From the NCBI RefSeq assembly GCF_000422865.1, contig NZ_KE383936.1, positions 408,456-472,455 on the forward strand: a stretch of DNA of 64,000 nt, written 5' to 3'. The notes beneath the pieces were generated by a model. It was not told where the DNA came from, made no database searches, and saw only the letters and a list, made by a program, of their open reading frames with translations. Position numbers and translations under genes: made by a program. Origin of the DNA: Oceanospirillum maris DSM 6286. Its GTDB lineage: Bacteria > Pseudomonadota > Gammaproteobacteria > Pseudomonadales > Halomonadaceae. Positions 28,928 to 37,759 of the stretch are shown one piece after another; within the stretch, counting starts at the first letter, position 1; each line of letters opens with the position of its first letter.

Positions 28928-30072
28928 ATACCAATGATTTTTTACATCGCTTGCCCGGTGCAACACATGCTTTTCAGCGTCCTGTAGGCTGGTTTGAGCG
29001 GGTGTATCTTGATTTTTGGATGTTGATGATTCTTTTTATCATCATGGGTTCTGGTTTGTTTGTACTTTATAGCGCTGCCGGTGAAAGTTTGCAGGATGTT
29101 CAGCGGCAAGGTATGCGTTTTCTTTTTGCTTTGGCAGTCATGTTTGGTATTGCTCAGGTAGAGCCAAGAAATTTACGGCGATGGTCGCCACTTTTCTATA
29201 TTGGCGGAACGATACTGCTTCTCTGTGTACTTCTGTTTGGGGTTGGAGCAAAAGGTGCTCAGCGCTGGATTCAGATTCCAGTGGTTGGTGTGCGTTTTCA
29301 GCCGTCAGAAATTATGAAATTAGCGATGCCTATGATGGTCGCTTGGTTTTTATCCAGCCAAACCTTACCGCCTAAATGGAAACATTTATTTGTTTCTGCG
29401 GTCATTATTACGGTACCGGTACTTTTAATTGCTCGCCAGCCTGATTTAGGTACATCTTTATTGGTTGCAGCAGCGGCTATCTTTGTTGTTTTACTGGCAG
29501 GATTAAGCTGGAAATTGATCGGTAGTTTTATCGCTTTAGGTATCGCAGCATTACCTGCGCTTTGGTATGTCATGCATGACTATCAACGACAGCGCGTTTT
29601 GACATTCTTAAACCCTGAAAGCGATCCTCTCGGGTCTGGCTGGAATATTATTCAGTCTAAAACGGCTATTGGGTCGGGTGGTATTTATGGAAAAGGCTGG
29701 CTTGAGGGTACGCAATCTCAGTTGGAGTTTCTGCCTGAACGGCATACTGATTTTATTATTGCTGTTTTAGCTGAAGAATTTGGGTTTGTCGGTGTCTGTG
29801 TTGTGCTAACACTTTATATGGCGGTGATTGGCAGAGGGTTATTCATTGCTCTAAATGCTCAAGATACTTACGGTAGGTTAGTTGCCGGTAGTATTACCTT
29901 AACTTTCTTTGTTTACGTGTTCGTAAATATTGGAATGGTGAGCGGTTTGCTTCCCGTTGTTGGTGTACCTCTACCGCTGGTTAGCTTTGGGGGAACCTCA
30001 AGTGTAACCTTGCTGGCAGGCTTTGGTATTTTAATGTCGATACACACACATCGTAGCTTGGTAAGGAATTAG
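28924..30072 (+). CDS. mrdB: Rod shape-determining peptidoglycan glycosyltransferase RodA
   Basis: A 382-residue SEDS glycosyltransferase with about ten membrane segments, working with PBP2 to polymerise glycan strands in the side wall. Family landmarks are QPSEIMKLAMPMM, RQPDLGTSLL with the putative catalytic Asp region, and VPLPLVSFGGTSSVTLLAGFG. It overlaps mrdA by four bases. Confidence 0.96.
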   Translation: MNTNDFLHRLPGATHAFQRPVGWFERVYLDFWMLMILFIIMGSGLFVLYSAAGESLQDVQRQGMRFLFALAVMFGIAQVEPRNLRRWSPLFYIGGTILLLCVLLFGVGAKGAQRWIQIPVVGVRFQPSEIMKLAMPMMVAWFLSSQTLPPKWKHLFVSAVIITVPVLLIARQPDLGTSLLVAAAAIFVVLLAGLSWKLIGSFIALGIAALPALWYVMHDYQRQRVLTFLNPESDPLGSGWNIIQSKTAIGSGGIYGKGWLEGTQSQLEFLPERHTDFIIAVLAEEFGFVGVCVVLTLYMAVIGRGLFIALNAQDTYGRLVAGSITLTFFVYVFVNIGMVSGLLPVVGVPLPLVSFGGTSSVTLLAGFGILMSIHTHRSLVRN

Positions 30073-30184
30073 TATTTCCTTAAGTGAAGCTGCTGCGATT
30101 AATAATGTTTTTTATTTGCTTGTTTGTTAAGGTTTAGACAATAGTGTTATTCAAGCAAGTTGAGTTATCTGGAAACGTGACAAC

Positions 30185-31231
30185 ATGAGATATCTAATGA
30201 GTATAAAGGCCGCGCTGCGCCAATGGGCTAGAAAAAGTTCTATTCTAGCATTAGCGATGGTGCCTATGGGGTGTGCTACAGCCGATACACCGGAGCAACC
30301 TGTCCAAACAGAATATGAGCGCCAAGTACTGATTAAAGATTTTATTGCGGAAATGGTGAATGACCATAATTTCACCCCCAGTTCCTTGGAATCGGTGCTA
30401 AGCCAAGCTGAGATGAAACAGAGTATTCTTGATGCGATCTCTCGTCCGGCAGAAAGAACGCTTGAGTGGAAGGACTATCGAAAAATCTTCGTCACACAAA
30501 AGCGCATTAATGGTGGTGTAAGCTTTATGCGTAAGCACCGCGTGGCACTAGAGCGTGCAGAGATGATCTACGGGGTGCCGAAAGAGGTTATCACTGCGAT
30601 TATTGGCGTTGAAACATACTATGGTCGTATGGCTGGGAATTATCGTGTTGTTGATGCTTTAAGTACTCTAGCGTTTGATTATCCGCCACGGGCTGAGTTT
30701 TTCCGTAGCGAACTGAAAGAGTACTTTATTCTTGCCCAAGAAGAAGGGATTGATCCTCTATCCATAAAAGGCTCCTATGCTGGTGCTATGGGTTATGGGC
30801 AGTTTATCCCGAGTAGCTATCGTAACTTTGCAGTTGATTTTGATGGCGATAAGAAGCGTGATATTTGGACGAACCCTAAAGATGCTATTGGTAGTGTTGC
30901 CAACTACTTTAAAAAGCATGGCTGGCAAACTGGTGAGCCGGTTGTCGTTCCTGCAGTGACTGTTGGTGAGGGTTATTCCGATATGGTGAATGGTAGTCTG
31001 AAACCTAAGTTATCTGTTGAAGCATTGGCCGCTAAAGGGTTCAGTGCTAAAGATCGTCGACGTTACCAAGGGCTTGCAACCGCGATGGAGCTACAAGGGG
31101 AAAAAGGGGTCGAGCACTGGTTGGGGTTGAAGAATTTTTATGTGATTACGCGTTATAACCATAGTAAGCTTTATGCGATGGCTGTTCATCAGTTAAGCCA
31201 AAAGATTAAAGAGGCTGATCAAAAGGGATGA
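30185..31231 (+). CDS. mltB: Membrane-bound lytic murein transglycosylase B
   Basis: A 348-residue lipoprotein (lipobox near VPMGC, about residue 30) that cleaves glycan strands to anhydromuropeptides. The catalytic Glu is in IIGVETYYGR, and substrate motifs GAMGYGQFIPSSY and DFDGDKKRDIW follow. ATG 30185 or 30197 could start it; both leave a proper signal peptide. It overlaps rlpA by four bases. Confidence 0.95.
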   Translation: MRYLMSIKAALRQWARKSSILALAMVPMGCATADTPEQPVQTEYERQVLIKDFIAEMVNDHNFTPSSLESVLSQAEMKQSILDAISRPAERTLEWKDYRKIFVTQKRINGGVSFMRKHRVALERAEMIYGVPKEVITAIIGVETYYGRMAGNYRVVDALSTLAFDYPPRAEFFRSELKEYFILAQEEGIDPLSIKGSYAGAMGYGQFIPSSYRNFAVDFDGDKKRDIWTNPKDAIGSVANYFKKHGWQTGEPVVVPAVTVGEGYSDMVNGSLKPKLSVEALAAKGFSAKDRRRYQGLATAMELQGEKGVEHWLGLKNFYVITRYNHSKLYAMAVHQLSQKIKEADQKG

Positions 31232-32082
31232 CCGTAACAACCTTGATCGAAGGATCTAAAGCTAGCCGTTACTATGGCTTATTATTTATTTTCTGTACCT
31301 TGATCGTGGGCTGTTCATCTCAGCCCGAGTCTCGTTACGAGCTCCATCAAGATGTTGCGCCTGATGACGCCTTTGATATGAGCAAGATCAAAGAGTTAAA
31401 ACCTGTATACGAAGCGCCTAGTGCATCGGGGAATAAATCACCCTATACCGTTTGGGGTAAAAGTTATCGTGTGCTCGGTACGAGCAAAGGGTACAAGGCA
31501 ACAGGCACGGCCTCTTGGTATGGTAAAAAGTTTCATGGCTATCACACCTCAAATGGTGAGATTTATGATATGTACCAACTTTCAGCCGCCCATAAAAGCT
31601 TACCGCTACCATCATATGTGCTTGTGACACATGTGGGGAATGGCAAACAGGTTTTGGTAAGGGTTAATGATCGAGGGCCATTTCATGATGATCGGGTTAT
31701 CGACCTTTCTTATGCCGCCGCCGCTCGCTTGGGTATGTTAGGAGCAGGAACGGCTCCTGTTAGGATTGAGGCGATTGACCCTGTTACTTGGAAAGGTGGT
31801 ATGAGCCTTGCCGTTAACGAACTCCAGCCATCAGTATTTGTTCAGGTGGCGGCGATGAGTAAAAAAGATTCAGCGAAAGCTCTCGGTAGTCATCTTGAAA
31901 AAGAGACAGGTCAGAAAATGAGAGTGGTACCTGTGACGATTAATAATCGTATTTTATATAAAGTTCAGCTTGGCCCTGTTCCGTCACGCTCAGAGCTTCA
32001 ACAATTGATTGATCAATTAGCCGTTGATGGCTTTTTGAACCCTATCGTTATACCTGTTACAGCGATACCTAGTAAGCCGTAG
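31228..32082 (+). CDS. rlpA: Septal-ring lytic transglycosylase RlpA family lipoprotein
   Basis: A 284-residue lipoprotein (lipobox LIVGC near residue 29). The double-psi barrel domain has TASWYGKKFHGYHTSNGE and LVRVNDRGPFHDDRVIDLS, including the conserved Asp of the active RlpA type. A C-terminal SPOR domain (VFVQVAAMSKKDSA onward) would bind denuded glycan at the division site. The active residues suggest real transglycosylase activity as shown for Pseudomonas aeruginosa RlpA; this is inference. It overlaps mltB. Confidence 0.94.
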   Translation: MTVTTLIEGSKASRYYGLLFIFCTLIVGCSSQPESRYELHQDVAPDDAFDMSKIKELKPVYEAPSASGNKSPYTVWGKSYRVLGTSKGYKATGTASWYGKKFHGYHTSNGEIYDMYQLSAAHKSLPLPSYVLVTHVGNGKQVLVRVNDRGPFHDDRVIDLSYAAAARLGMLGAGTAPVRIEAIDPVTWKGGMSLAVNELQPSVFVQVAAMSKKDSAKALGSHLEKETGQKMRVVPVTINNRILYKVQLGPVPSRSELQQLIDQLAVDGFLNPIVIPVTAIPSKP

Positions 32083-32193
32083 CTCTAACGAGAAGTTGGA
32101 AGAAGTGCATCTTAAATAAGTTGTTAGAATTGATAGCTATTATTAGGCTGTTTTTTAAGGTTTATAGCTATCTGATGCGCTTTTAATGCGGCA

Positions 32194-32202
32194 TGTTATA
32201 AT
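32194..32202 (+). promoter_or_regulatory. Extended -10 promoter element upstream of dacA
   Basis: TGT-TATAAT gives a perfect -10 hexamer with the TGN extension, about 90 bases before the dacA ATG. No good -35 is visible at 17 bases, which fits an extended -10 promoter. A GATAGCTAT/ATAGCTATC inverted repeat (32132-32172) lies just upstream. Confidence 0.5.
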
Positions 32203-32290
32203 TATTGTTTTGAATACTGATTCCGCATTTTATGCGACGTCAGAAATACACGCAGTATCCTGCATTTATAAAGGTTAAGAGTTAGTCATC

Positions 32291-33457
32291 ATGAGGATTT
32301 TTCGACAAATTCGTGCAAAAGCAGTGGTTGTCATCTCGGTATTGGGTCTTTTGGTATCTCTCACGGCCCAAGCATCCTTGATACCTGCACCGCCGAAGTT
32401 AGCAGCTAAATCCTATATCCTGATCGACGCTGATAGTGGTCGGGTATTGGTTGAGAATGACGCCGATAAGCGCTTACCCCCTGCAAGTTTGACTAAAATG
32501 ATGACGGCTTATTTGGTTGAGTCTGAAATCGCTAAGGGTAATATCAGTCCGGAAGATAAAGTTCGCATTAGCGTTAAAGCTTGGAAAGCACCGGGTTCTC
32601 GTATGTTTATCAAAGAAGGTGATTTTGTCACCATTTCTGATTTACTGAAGGGGATTATTATTCAATCGGGTAATGATGCGAGTATTGCCGTTGCTGAACA
32701 TATTGGTGGTAGTGAGGCTGCTTTTGCAGACCTAATGACCCAGCATGCCGAAGCGATGGGTATGAAGGATACTCAATATATGAATGCGACAGGGTTGCCA
32801 ATGGATGGGCATTATTCAACTGCCCGTGATCTTTCTATCTTAGCAAACCGCATTATTAAAGATTATCCAGAACAGTATAATATCTACTCTCAGCAATACT
32901 TTACTTATAACAATATTCGTCAGCCTAACCGTAACCGTTTATTGTGGCGGGATAAGTCTGTTGATGGGCTAAAAACAGGCCATACAGATGAAGCCGGCTA
33001 TTGCTTGGTGGCTTCTGCTAAGCGTGGCGGCATGCGCTTGATTTCTGTTGTTATGGGCACGAATAGTGAAGAGTCTCGGGCACGGGAAAGTCAGAAATTA
33101 CTGGCTTATGGCTTCCGTTATTTTGAAACACTAAAACCTTACTCTGCGGGCGATATTTTGAATGAGCCTCGCGTATGGGGCGGACAAAAGCCCGATGTGA
33201 AGTTAGGTATTCGCCATGATATGAATATCACTATTCCGCGGGGTCAGGCTAAGCGCCTAACAGCTAAGCTTAATGTGAGCAAAGTGATTCAGGCTCCTGT
33301 GTCAGAAGGACAGGCAATGGGTGTGCTACAAATTAGCTTGGATGATGAAATTTTGGCCGAACGTCCACTGGTTGCTTTAGAATCTGTTGAAGAGGGTGGT
33401 TTCTTCAAACGCCTTTGGGATTCTATTGTACTTTTCTTTAAGGGCTTGCTGGGCTAG
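32291..33457 (+). CDS. dacA: D-alanyl-D-alanine carboxypeptidase (PBP5/6 type)
   Basis: A 388-residue periplasmic carboxypeptidase that trims the terminal D-Ala from stem peptides. It has a signal peptide cut near AQA-SLIPAPP, SxxK as ASLTKMM, SxN as QSGNDAS and KTG as LKTGHTDEAG. A C-terminal beta domain is followed by an amphipathic helix (FKRLWDSIVLFFKGLLG) that anchors the protein to the membrane face. It precedes ybeD-lipB-lipA as in E. coli. Confidence 0.96.
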   Translation: MRIFRQIRAKAVVVISVLGLLVSLTAQASLIPAPPKLAAKSYILIDADSGRVLVENDADKRLPPASLTKMMTAYLVESEIAKGNISPEDKVRISVKAWKAPGSRMFIKEGDFVTISDLLKGIIIQSGNDASIAVAEHIGGSEAAFADLMTQHAEAMGMKDTQYMNATGLPMDGHYSTARDLSILANRIIKDYPEQYNIYSQQYFTYNNIRQPNRNRLLWRDKSVDGLKTGHTDEAGYCLVASAKRGGMRLISVVMGTNSEESRARESQKLLAYGFRYFETLKPYSAGDILNEPRVWGGQKPDVKLGIRHDMNITIPRGQAKRLTAKLNVSKVIQAPVSEGQAMGVLQISLDDEILAERPLVALESVEEGGFFKRLWDSIVLFFKGLLG

Positions 33458-33618
33458 AAAAAAATAATTTTGCCCATATATTCTGATATTAAGGTTGATA
33501 TGAGGTTTGACGATAAAGACCAACTGGATTAGTTGGTTAAAACTGAAAGCAATAACAAGGTTTCGGTTTTGCACAGTGTCAGTCAAAAACAGTATCAGTC
33601 AAAAAGCTGATATAAGGG

Positions 33619-33643
33619 ACGGGGCTTTGTGCCCCGTTTCTGT
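33619..33643 (+). terminator. Rho-independent terminator after dacA
   Basis: ACGGGGC and GCCCCGT pair around TTTGT, followed by a short T-rich tail (TTCTGTT). The tail is imperfect, so some read-through into ybeD is likely. Confidence 0.6.
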
Positions 33644-33707
33644 TATTAGGCATTTCATACATTATTAGAGTTCGTTGACCGGTAACGGTACGATAGGTTT
33701 GTGGAAA

Positions 33708-33977
33708 ATGAGTAATCAAGACGCACCAAAAATTGAATTTCCTTGCGACTATCCCTTAAAAATTCTTGGTCATGCAGGAGAAGACTTTCAGCAGACAGTC
33801 TTAGATGTTATCGAAGTGCATGCCCCTGGCTTTGATCAGGCTTCAGTGACACTGGTTGATAGCAGTAAGGGCCGTTTTCAGTCGGTTCGTGTCATTATTA
33901 CTGCCACGGGAGAGCCGCAATTAAAGTCAATTTTTGAAGACCTAAAGGCCACTGGTCGCGTTAAAATGGTGATCTAA
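33708..33977 (+). CDS. ybeD: YbeD family protein (DUF493)
   Basis: An 89-residue protein of the YbeD/DUF493 family with an ACT-like ferredoxin fold. FPCDYPLKILGHAGEDF is the family opening, and it ends in TGRVKMVI. It is thought to act in lipoate metabolism regulation because of its constant place before lipB, but its function is unproven. ATG 33708 (MSNQDAPKIEFP) gives the E. coli-like length; a TTG at 33675 is less likely. Confidence 0.9.
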   Translation: MSNQDAPKIEFPCDYPLKILGHAGEDFQQTVLDVIEVHAPGFDQASVTLVDSSKGRFQSVRVIITATGEPQLKSIFEDLKATGRVKMVI

Positions 33978-33986
33978 GGGGTTCCC

Positions 33987-34658
33987 TTGACAAAGCAGAA
34001 TGCAATGCCACCCATAAAGGTTTGTTATCTTGGTCAGGTGCCTTACGAAGATACTTGGCAGAGAATGCAGGAGTATACTAATACTCGAGGGCCTGATGAT
34101 GCGGATCAAATCTGGATTTTAGAGCATCCTCCTGTTTTTACTCAGGGCTTAGCAGGTAAAGATGAACACCTTCTCGCACCTGGGGATATTCCTGTTGTGA
34201 AGGTTGATCGTGGAGGCCAGGTGACATATCACGGCCCTGGTCAATTGGTGGTTTATCTGCTGTTGGATGTGAAGCGTCTTGGTAGTGGTGTTCGTCATTT
34301 AGTCACCTTAATGGAAACCTCTGTTGTTGAAGCGCTTAAACAGGCTGGTGTTGAGGCTTACCCTAAGCCTGACGCTCCCGGTGTTTACGTTAAGATTGAT
34401 CATGAAGAGTGTAAAATTGCGTCTTTGGGTTTGCGTATTCGCCGAGGTTGCTCCTTTCATGGTTTGGCTTTTAACTTAGATATGAATGCTTCGCCGTTCT
34501 TAAGAATTAATCCTTGTGGCTATCAGGGATTGCGTATGACGCAGCTGGCAGAAGTTGCTCCTAAGGTAACCCCTGAGGAGGCAACGCATTGGGTGCTGAA
34601 CCACCTTATCGAGGGGTTAGGCAACCCTACTATTACAGAACAAAAAGGGCTGGATTAG
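33987..34658 (+). CDS. lipB: Lipoyl(octanoyl) transferase
   Basis: A 223-residue LipB that moves octanoyl from acyl carrier protein to lipoyl domains, the first step of lipoate synthesis. The [18 protein letters not shown] segment, seen in parts, and the catalytic Cys/Lys region ([22 protein letters not shown]) are present. The likely start is TTG 33987, with AAGGGG 5 bases upstream; ATG 34005 is an alternative. It supplies the lipoyl groups for AceF encoded 6 kb away. Confidence 0.96.
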   Translation: MTKQNAMPPIKVCYLGQVPYEDTWQRMQEYTNTRGPDDADQIWILEHPPVFTQGLAGKDEHLLAPGDIPVVKVDRGGQVTYHGPGQLVVYLLLDVKRLGSGVRHLVTLMETSVVEALKQAGVEAYPKPDAPGVYVKIDHEECKIASLGLRIRRGCSFHGLAFNLDMNASPFLRINPCGYQGLRMTQLAEVAPKVTPEEATHWVLNHLIEGLGNPTITEQKGLD

Positions 34659-34661
34659 TTT

Positions 34662-35672
34662 ATGAGTGATACACACTCTCAAATTGTTGATGCTGCGGCA
34701 ACAACCCAAAAAGTAGTTAAAAAAACGGGTAAGGTTGAGCAGGGTGTTAAGCTGCGTGGTGCTGATAAGACTGACCGTATTCCGGTGAAGATTATTCCGA
34801 CAGAAGAGATTCCCCGTAAGCCAGAATGGCTTCGCGTTCGTATGTACGCCACACCGGAGGTTCGCCGGATTAAAGAAACTCTGCGCAGCCGTAAGTTGCA
34901 TACCGTATGTGAAGAAGCCGCTTGTCCGAACCTTGGCGAATGCTTTAATGGCGGTACAGCGACCTTTATGATTATGGGTGATATCTGTACCCGTCGCTGT
35001 CCATTTTGTGATGTCGCCCATGGCCGTCCAAATAACCTGAATCAAGATGAGCCCCGTGAGCTGGCGGAAGCGATTGCAGATATGCGCCTAAAGTATGTTG
35101 TGATCACCTCGGTGGATCGTGACGACCTGCGCGACGGTGGTGCTCAGCATTTTGCGGATTGTATTTCAGAAACCCGTAAGCGTATGGACAGTATCGAGAT
35201 TGAAGTGCTGGTGCCGGACTTCCGTGGTCGTATGGATGTTGCGTTGGATATTCTTCAGCAAACGCCGCCAGATGTGTTTAATCACAACCTAGAAACCGTG
35301 CCTTCACTGTATCGTAAAGTACGTCCTGGAGCGGATTATCAATGGTCACTGGATCTGCTGAAAAAGTATAAAGAGCGTTGCCCAGAGGTATTAACCAAGT
35401 CAGGCTTGATGCTCGGCGTGGGTGAGACCAAAGAACAGGTTGTTGAGGTATTAAAAGATCTACGAGCTCATAATGTAGATATGCTAACCCTAGGGCAGTA
35501 TATGCAGCCGTCTAAAAACCATTTGGCTATTGATCGCTGGGTACATCCTGATGAGTTTGATGAGCTACGGGTTATTGCCGAAGGTCTAGGCTTTAAACAT
35601 GTTGCTTCTGGCCCGCTTGTACGCTCGAGCTACCATGCGGACAAACAAGCCCATGGTGAAGAAGTTAAATAG
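34662..35672 (+). CDS. lipA: Lipoyl synthase (radical SAM)
   Basis: A 336-residue enzyme that inserts two sulfurs into octanoyl-lipoyl domains. The auxiliary cluster Cys are in [12 protein letters not shown]. The radical SAM cluster is [13 protein letters not shown]. The C-terminal SSYHAD carries the conserved Ser ligand of the auxiliary cluster. It starts three bases after lipB. Confidence 0.98.
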   Translation: MSDTHSQIVDAAATTQKVVKKTGKVEQGVKLRGADKTDRIPVKIIPTEEIPRKPEWLRVRMYATPEVRRIKETLRSRKLHTVCEEAACPNLGECFNGGTATFMIMGDICTRRCPFCDVAHGRPNNLNQDEPRELAEAIADMRLKYVVITSVDRDDLRDGGAQHFADCISETRKRMDSIEIEVLVPDFRGRMDVALDILQQTPPDVFNHNLETVPSLYRKVRPGADYQWSLDLLKKYKERCPEVLTKSGLMLGVGETKEQVVEVLKDLRAHNVDMLTLGQYMQPSKNHLAIDRWVHPDEFDELRVIAEGLGFKHVASGPLVRSSYHADKQAHGEEVK

Positions 35673-35697
35673 ACCCTTCTGACTGTCAGACCGCAAC

Positions 35698-35738
35698 AAA
35701 AAAGCGCCTTTTCCCCGATGGGTAACGGGCGCTTTTTT
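35698..35738. terminator. Bidirectional terminator between lipA and gmhA-like gene
   Basis: AAAAAAGCGCC and GGCGCTTTTTT form an 11-bp stem with A and T runs at each end, between convergent genes. Confidence 0.9.
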
Positions 35739-35766
35739 GTGCGCAGACAAAGGTGGGGTAGAGTCT

Positions 35767-36327
35767 TCAGTCGGTAAAACGCTCATCCATCGCTTCGCAA
35801 AGCCAATGTCCAATCACCATGTGAGCTTCCTGAATACGGGCCGTTTCTGTTGTTGGTATTTTTAGCAGAGCATCTGCGATATCTAACAGTTTTCCTCCGC
35901 TTTCACCTGTCCATGCATAGGTAAAGCACCCGATCTCTTTAGCGACCTTAATAGCATCAATAATATTGGCACTATTCCCTGATGTAGACAAACCGATCAC
36001 AATATCTTCAGGGCGCGCTAAGGCCTCAATCTGACGGCTAAATACCGTATCAAAGCTATAATCATTAGAGTGTGCGGTTAGAATTGAGGTGTCCGTTGTT
36101 AGGGCAATAGCGGCAAGGGTTGGGCGCTCTTTTTTGTAACGAACAACAAACTCAGCGGCAAGGTGCTGGCTGTCTGCGGCGCTGCCACCGTTACCCATAA
36201 AAAATACCTTACCGCCTTGCTTGATTGCGTGTTCGACTCGGTCGGCCAAGGTGTTAATGCCAGGCTCTAACCTTTCCAGTTGTTGCACGGTGTCCATGTG
36301 ACGCTGTAATGCAGCTAAGAAGCTCAT
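35767..36327 (-). CDS. gmhA: SIS-domain phosphoheptose isomerase-like protein
   Basis: A 186-residue SIS protein closest to GmhA, which converts sedoheptulose 7-phosphate to D-glycero-D-manno-heptose 7-phosphate for LPS core. FFMGNGGSAADSQHLAAEF, GLSTSGNSANI and the C-terminal RIQEAHMVIGHWLCE carry the conserved substrate and metal residues (Gln and His). DiaA, a DnaA-binding paralogue, is the main alternative; the active-site residues favour the isomerase. It is divergent from a ROK kinase gene. Confidence 0.82.
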   Translation of the reverse strand: MSFLAALQRHMDTVQQLERLEPGINTLADRVEHAIKQGGKVFFMGNGGSAADSQHLAAEFVVRYKKERPTLAAIALTTDTSILTAHSNDYSFDTVFSRQIEALARPEDIVIGLSTSGNSANIIDAIKVAKEIGCFTYAWTGESGGKLLDIADALLKIPTTETARIQEAHMVIGHWLCEAMDERFTD

Positions 36328-36419
36328 AACTCATACCCAATAAAGTAAGTTGTAGTGTTTGAATTGTACAATAGACGGTAAAGAACAAAAGGCAGAGACT
36401 GCCTTAAGGGTGAAAGAAA

Positions 36420-37349
36420 ATGTATCTCGGGATCGATTTAGGCGGTACTAAAATTGAAGCGGTAGTTCTTGACCCTCTGGGCGTGATCGTTTTTCGTCAA
36501 CGGATGCCTACACCAAAAAATAACTACACGGCAACTTTAGCGGTTATTGCGGCATTAGTCTCGATGGCAGAGCAGAAATTTGGTTCATTTTCTAGCGTTG
36601 GTTTGGGCACGCCTGGGGCCGTATCTCAAGTTAATGGTGCTATGAAAAACTGTAACTCAACCTGCCTTAATGGTCGTTTTTTGAGAGAAGATTTAGCCAA
36701 GTTACTGGGCAAAGAGATAAAGATTTCTAATGATGCGAACTGTTTTGCGCTATCAGAAGCCGTAGATGGTGTGGGAAAAAATGCTCAAGTCGTCTTTGGC
36801 ATTATTTTAGGAACAGGTGTCGGCGGTGGGATTGTCGTGGAACAGAATGTCTTGCTTGGTGTCAATGGAATAGCCGGAGAGTGGGGCCATAATTCAATGC
36901 CTAGTGAGGGTGTTAAAGGGATGGCTGATCGGCTGTGTTACTGTGGTAGGGCTAATTGTGTTGAAACTTTTTTATCGGGCCCTGGGTTTGCTAAAACCTA
37001 TTGTGAGCATCTTGAGGCCGCTTCTGAACATAGAAATACGGATCAAAATTTAACGGCAAAACAGATTGCTGACCTTGCCTGCCAAGGAGATCAGATTGCT
37101 TTGAGGGCGGTTGATTGTTATGCCAATCAGTTGGCCGCAGCTTTAGCCAGTGTCATTAATCTTCTTGACCCAGATTTGATTGTGCTCGGCGGTGGAATGA
37201 GCAATCTAACGTTACTTTATAACAAGGTTGAAGCGTATTTGCTTCGTTATGTCTTTTCTGATGGGGTAAAGACCCAGATAGCACCACCTCAGTATGGTGA
37301 TTCTAGTGGCGTTCGCGGGGCAGCATGGTTGACGTTATCAGGTGGCTGA
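36420..37349 (+). CDS. ROK family sugar kinase
   Basis: A 309-residue ROK kinase. The ATP loop is GIDLGGTKIEAVVLD. The catalytic Asp is in ISNDANCFALSEA. The sugar and zinc region is GEWGHNSMP with CYCGRANCVETFLSG (Cys-His zinc site). The C-terminal ATP site is LDPDLIVLGGGMS. Members act on fructose, N-acetylglucosamine or glucose. The sequence is near the Mak/NagK group, but the substrate cannot be settled. AAGGGTGAAAGAAA precedes the ATG. It is divergent from the gmhA-like gene by 92 bases, so a shared regulator is possible. Confidence 0.85.
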   Translation: MYLGIDLGGTKIEAVVLDPLGVIVFRQRMPTPKNNYTATLAVIAALVSMAEQKFGSFSSVGLGTPGAVSQVNGAMKNCNSTCLNGRFLREDLAKLLGKEIKISNDANCFALSEAVDGVGKNAQVVFGIILGTGVGGGIVVEQNVLLGVNGIAGEWGHNSMPSEGVKGMADRLCYCGRANCVETFLSGPGFAKTYCEHLEAASEHRNTDQNLTAKQIADLACQGDQIALRAVDCYANQLAAALASVINLLDPDLIVLGGGMSNLTLLYNKVEAYLLRYVFSDGVKTQIAPPQYGDSSGVRGAAWLTLSGG

Positions 37350-37759
37350 CGTTGCGGACTGATATTGTCAGGCTGACATGATCGTACGAATAGCGGTTTT
37401 TTATATGACCTTTGTCTAGTTAGTGACCAGAATGTAGGGGCTTAGACACTCTAATTTTTGTCTTTAATTTTTTTTTGTAGTATTTTTACAAGACTCGACG
37501 GATTACATTTATAATAAGTACCGTCAAACAAAAGTCAGGCCGATAAATCTCAGGTCTGCAAATATTGAATCATTTCGCGCTTGCGATATGGGGTGGTTGC
37601 AGTGTTTCGGTAAAAAAAACGGAAATATTGCTACAGATTAAAAAGTCCGAAATGTTCTGGGTGTAAATAAACTACAAGTACCTTACAAGGTGCAAACACC
37701 CGAATGGTCACATGATCTGTGACTCGGCTGAATCGGAAAAAATGCGGAGAGTTGATAAT
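37350..37759 (+). promoter_or_regulatory. Upstream region of aceE with a candidate operator and promoter
   Basis: About 410 bp without a gene. It holds TTGTA-N7-TACAA (37475-37491), an inverted repeat of the type bound by GntR-family regulators. A perfect TATAAT lies at 37510-37515, with a weak TTTACA 19 bases upstream overlapping the repeat. A repressor bound there would cover the -35. No pdhR gene is adjacent. The first in-frame start at 37712 and ATG 37742 are poorer choices than 37760. Confidence 0.45.

Noticed and set aside
33575-33606. CAGTCAAAAA direct repeats before ybeD
   Set aside because: Two short copies only, in AT-rich spacer; no sign of a mobile element or array.
37712-37759. 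Earlier aceE start adding 16 residues
   Set aside because: ATG 37760 gives the family length and has GGAGA upstream; the earlier codons lack similarity.
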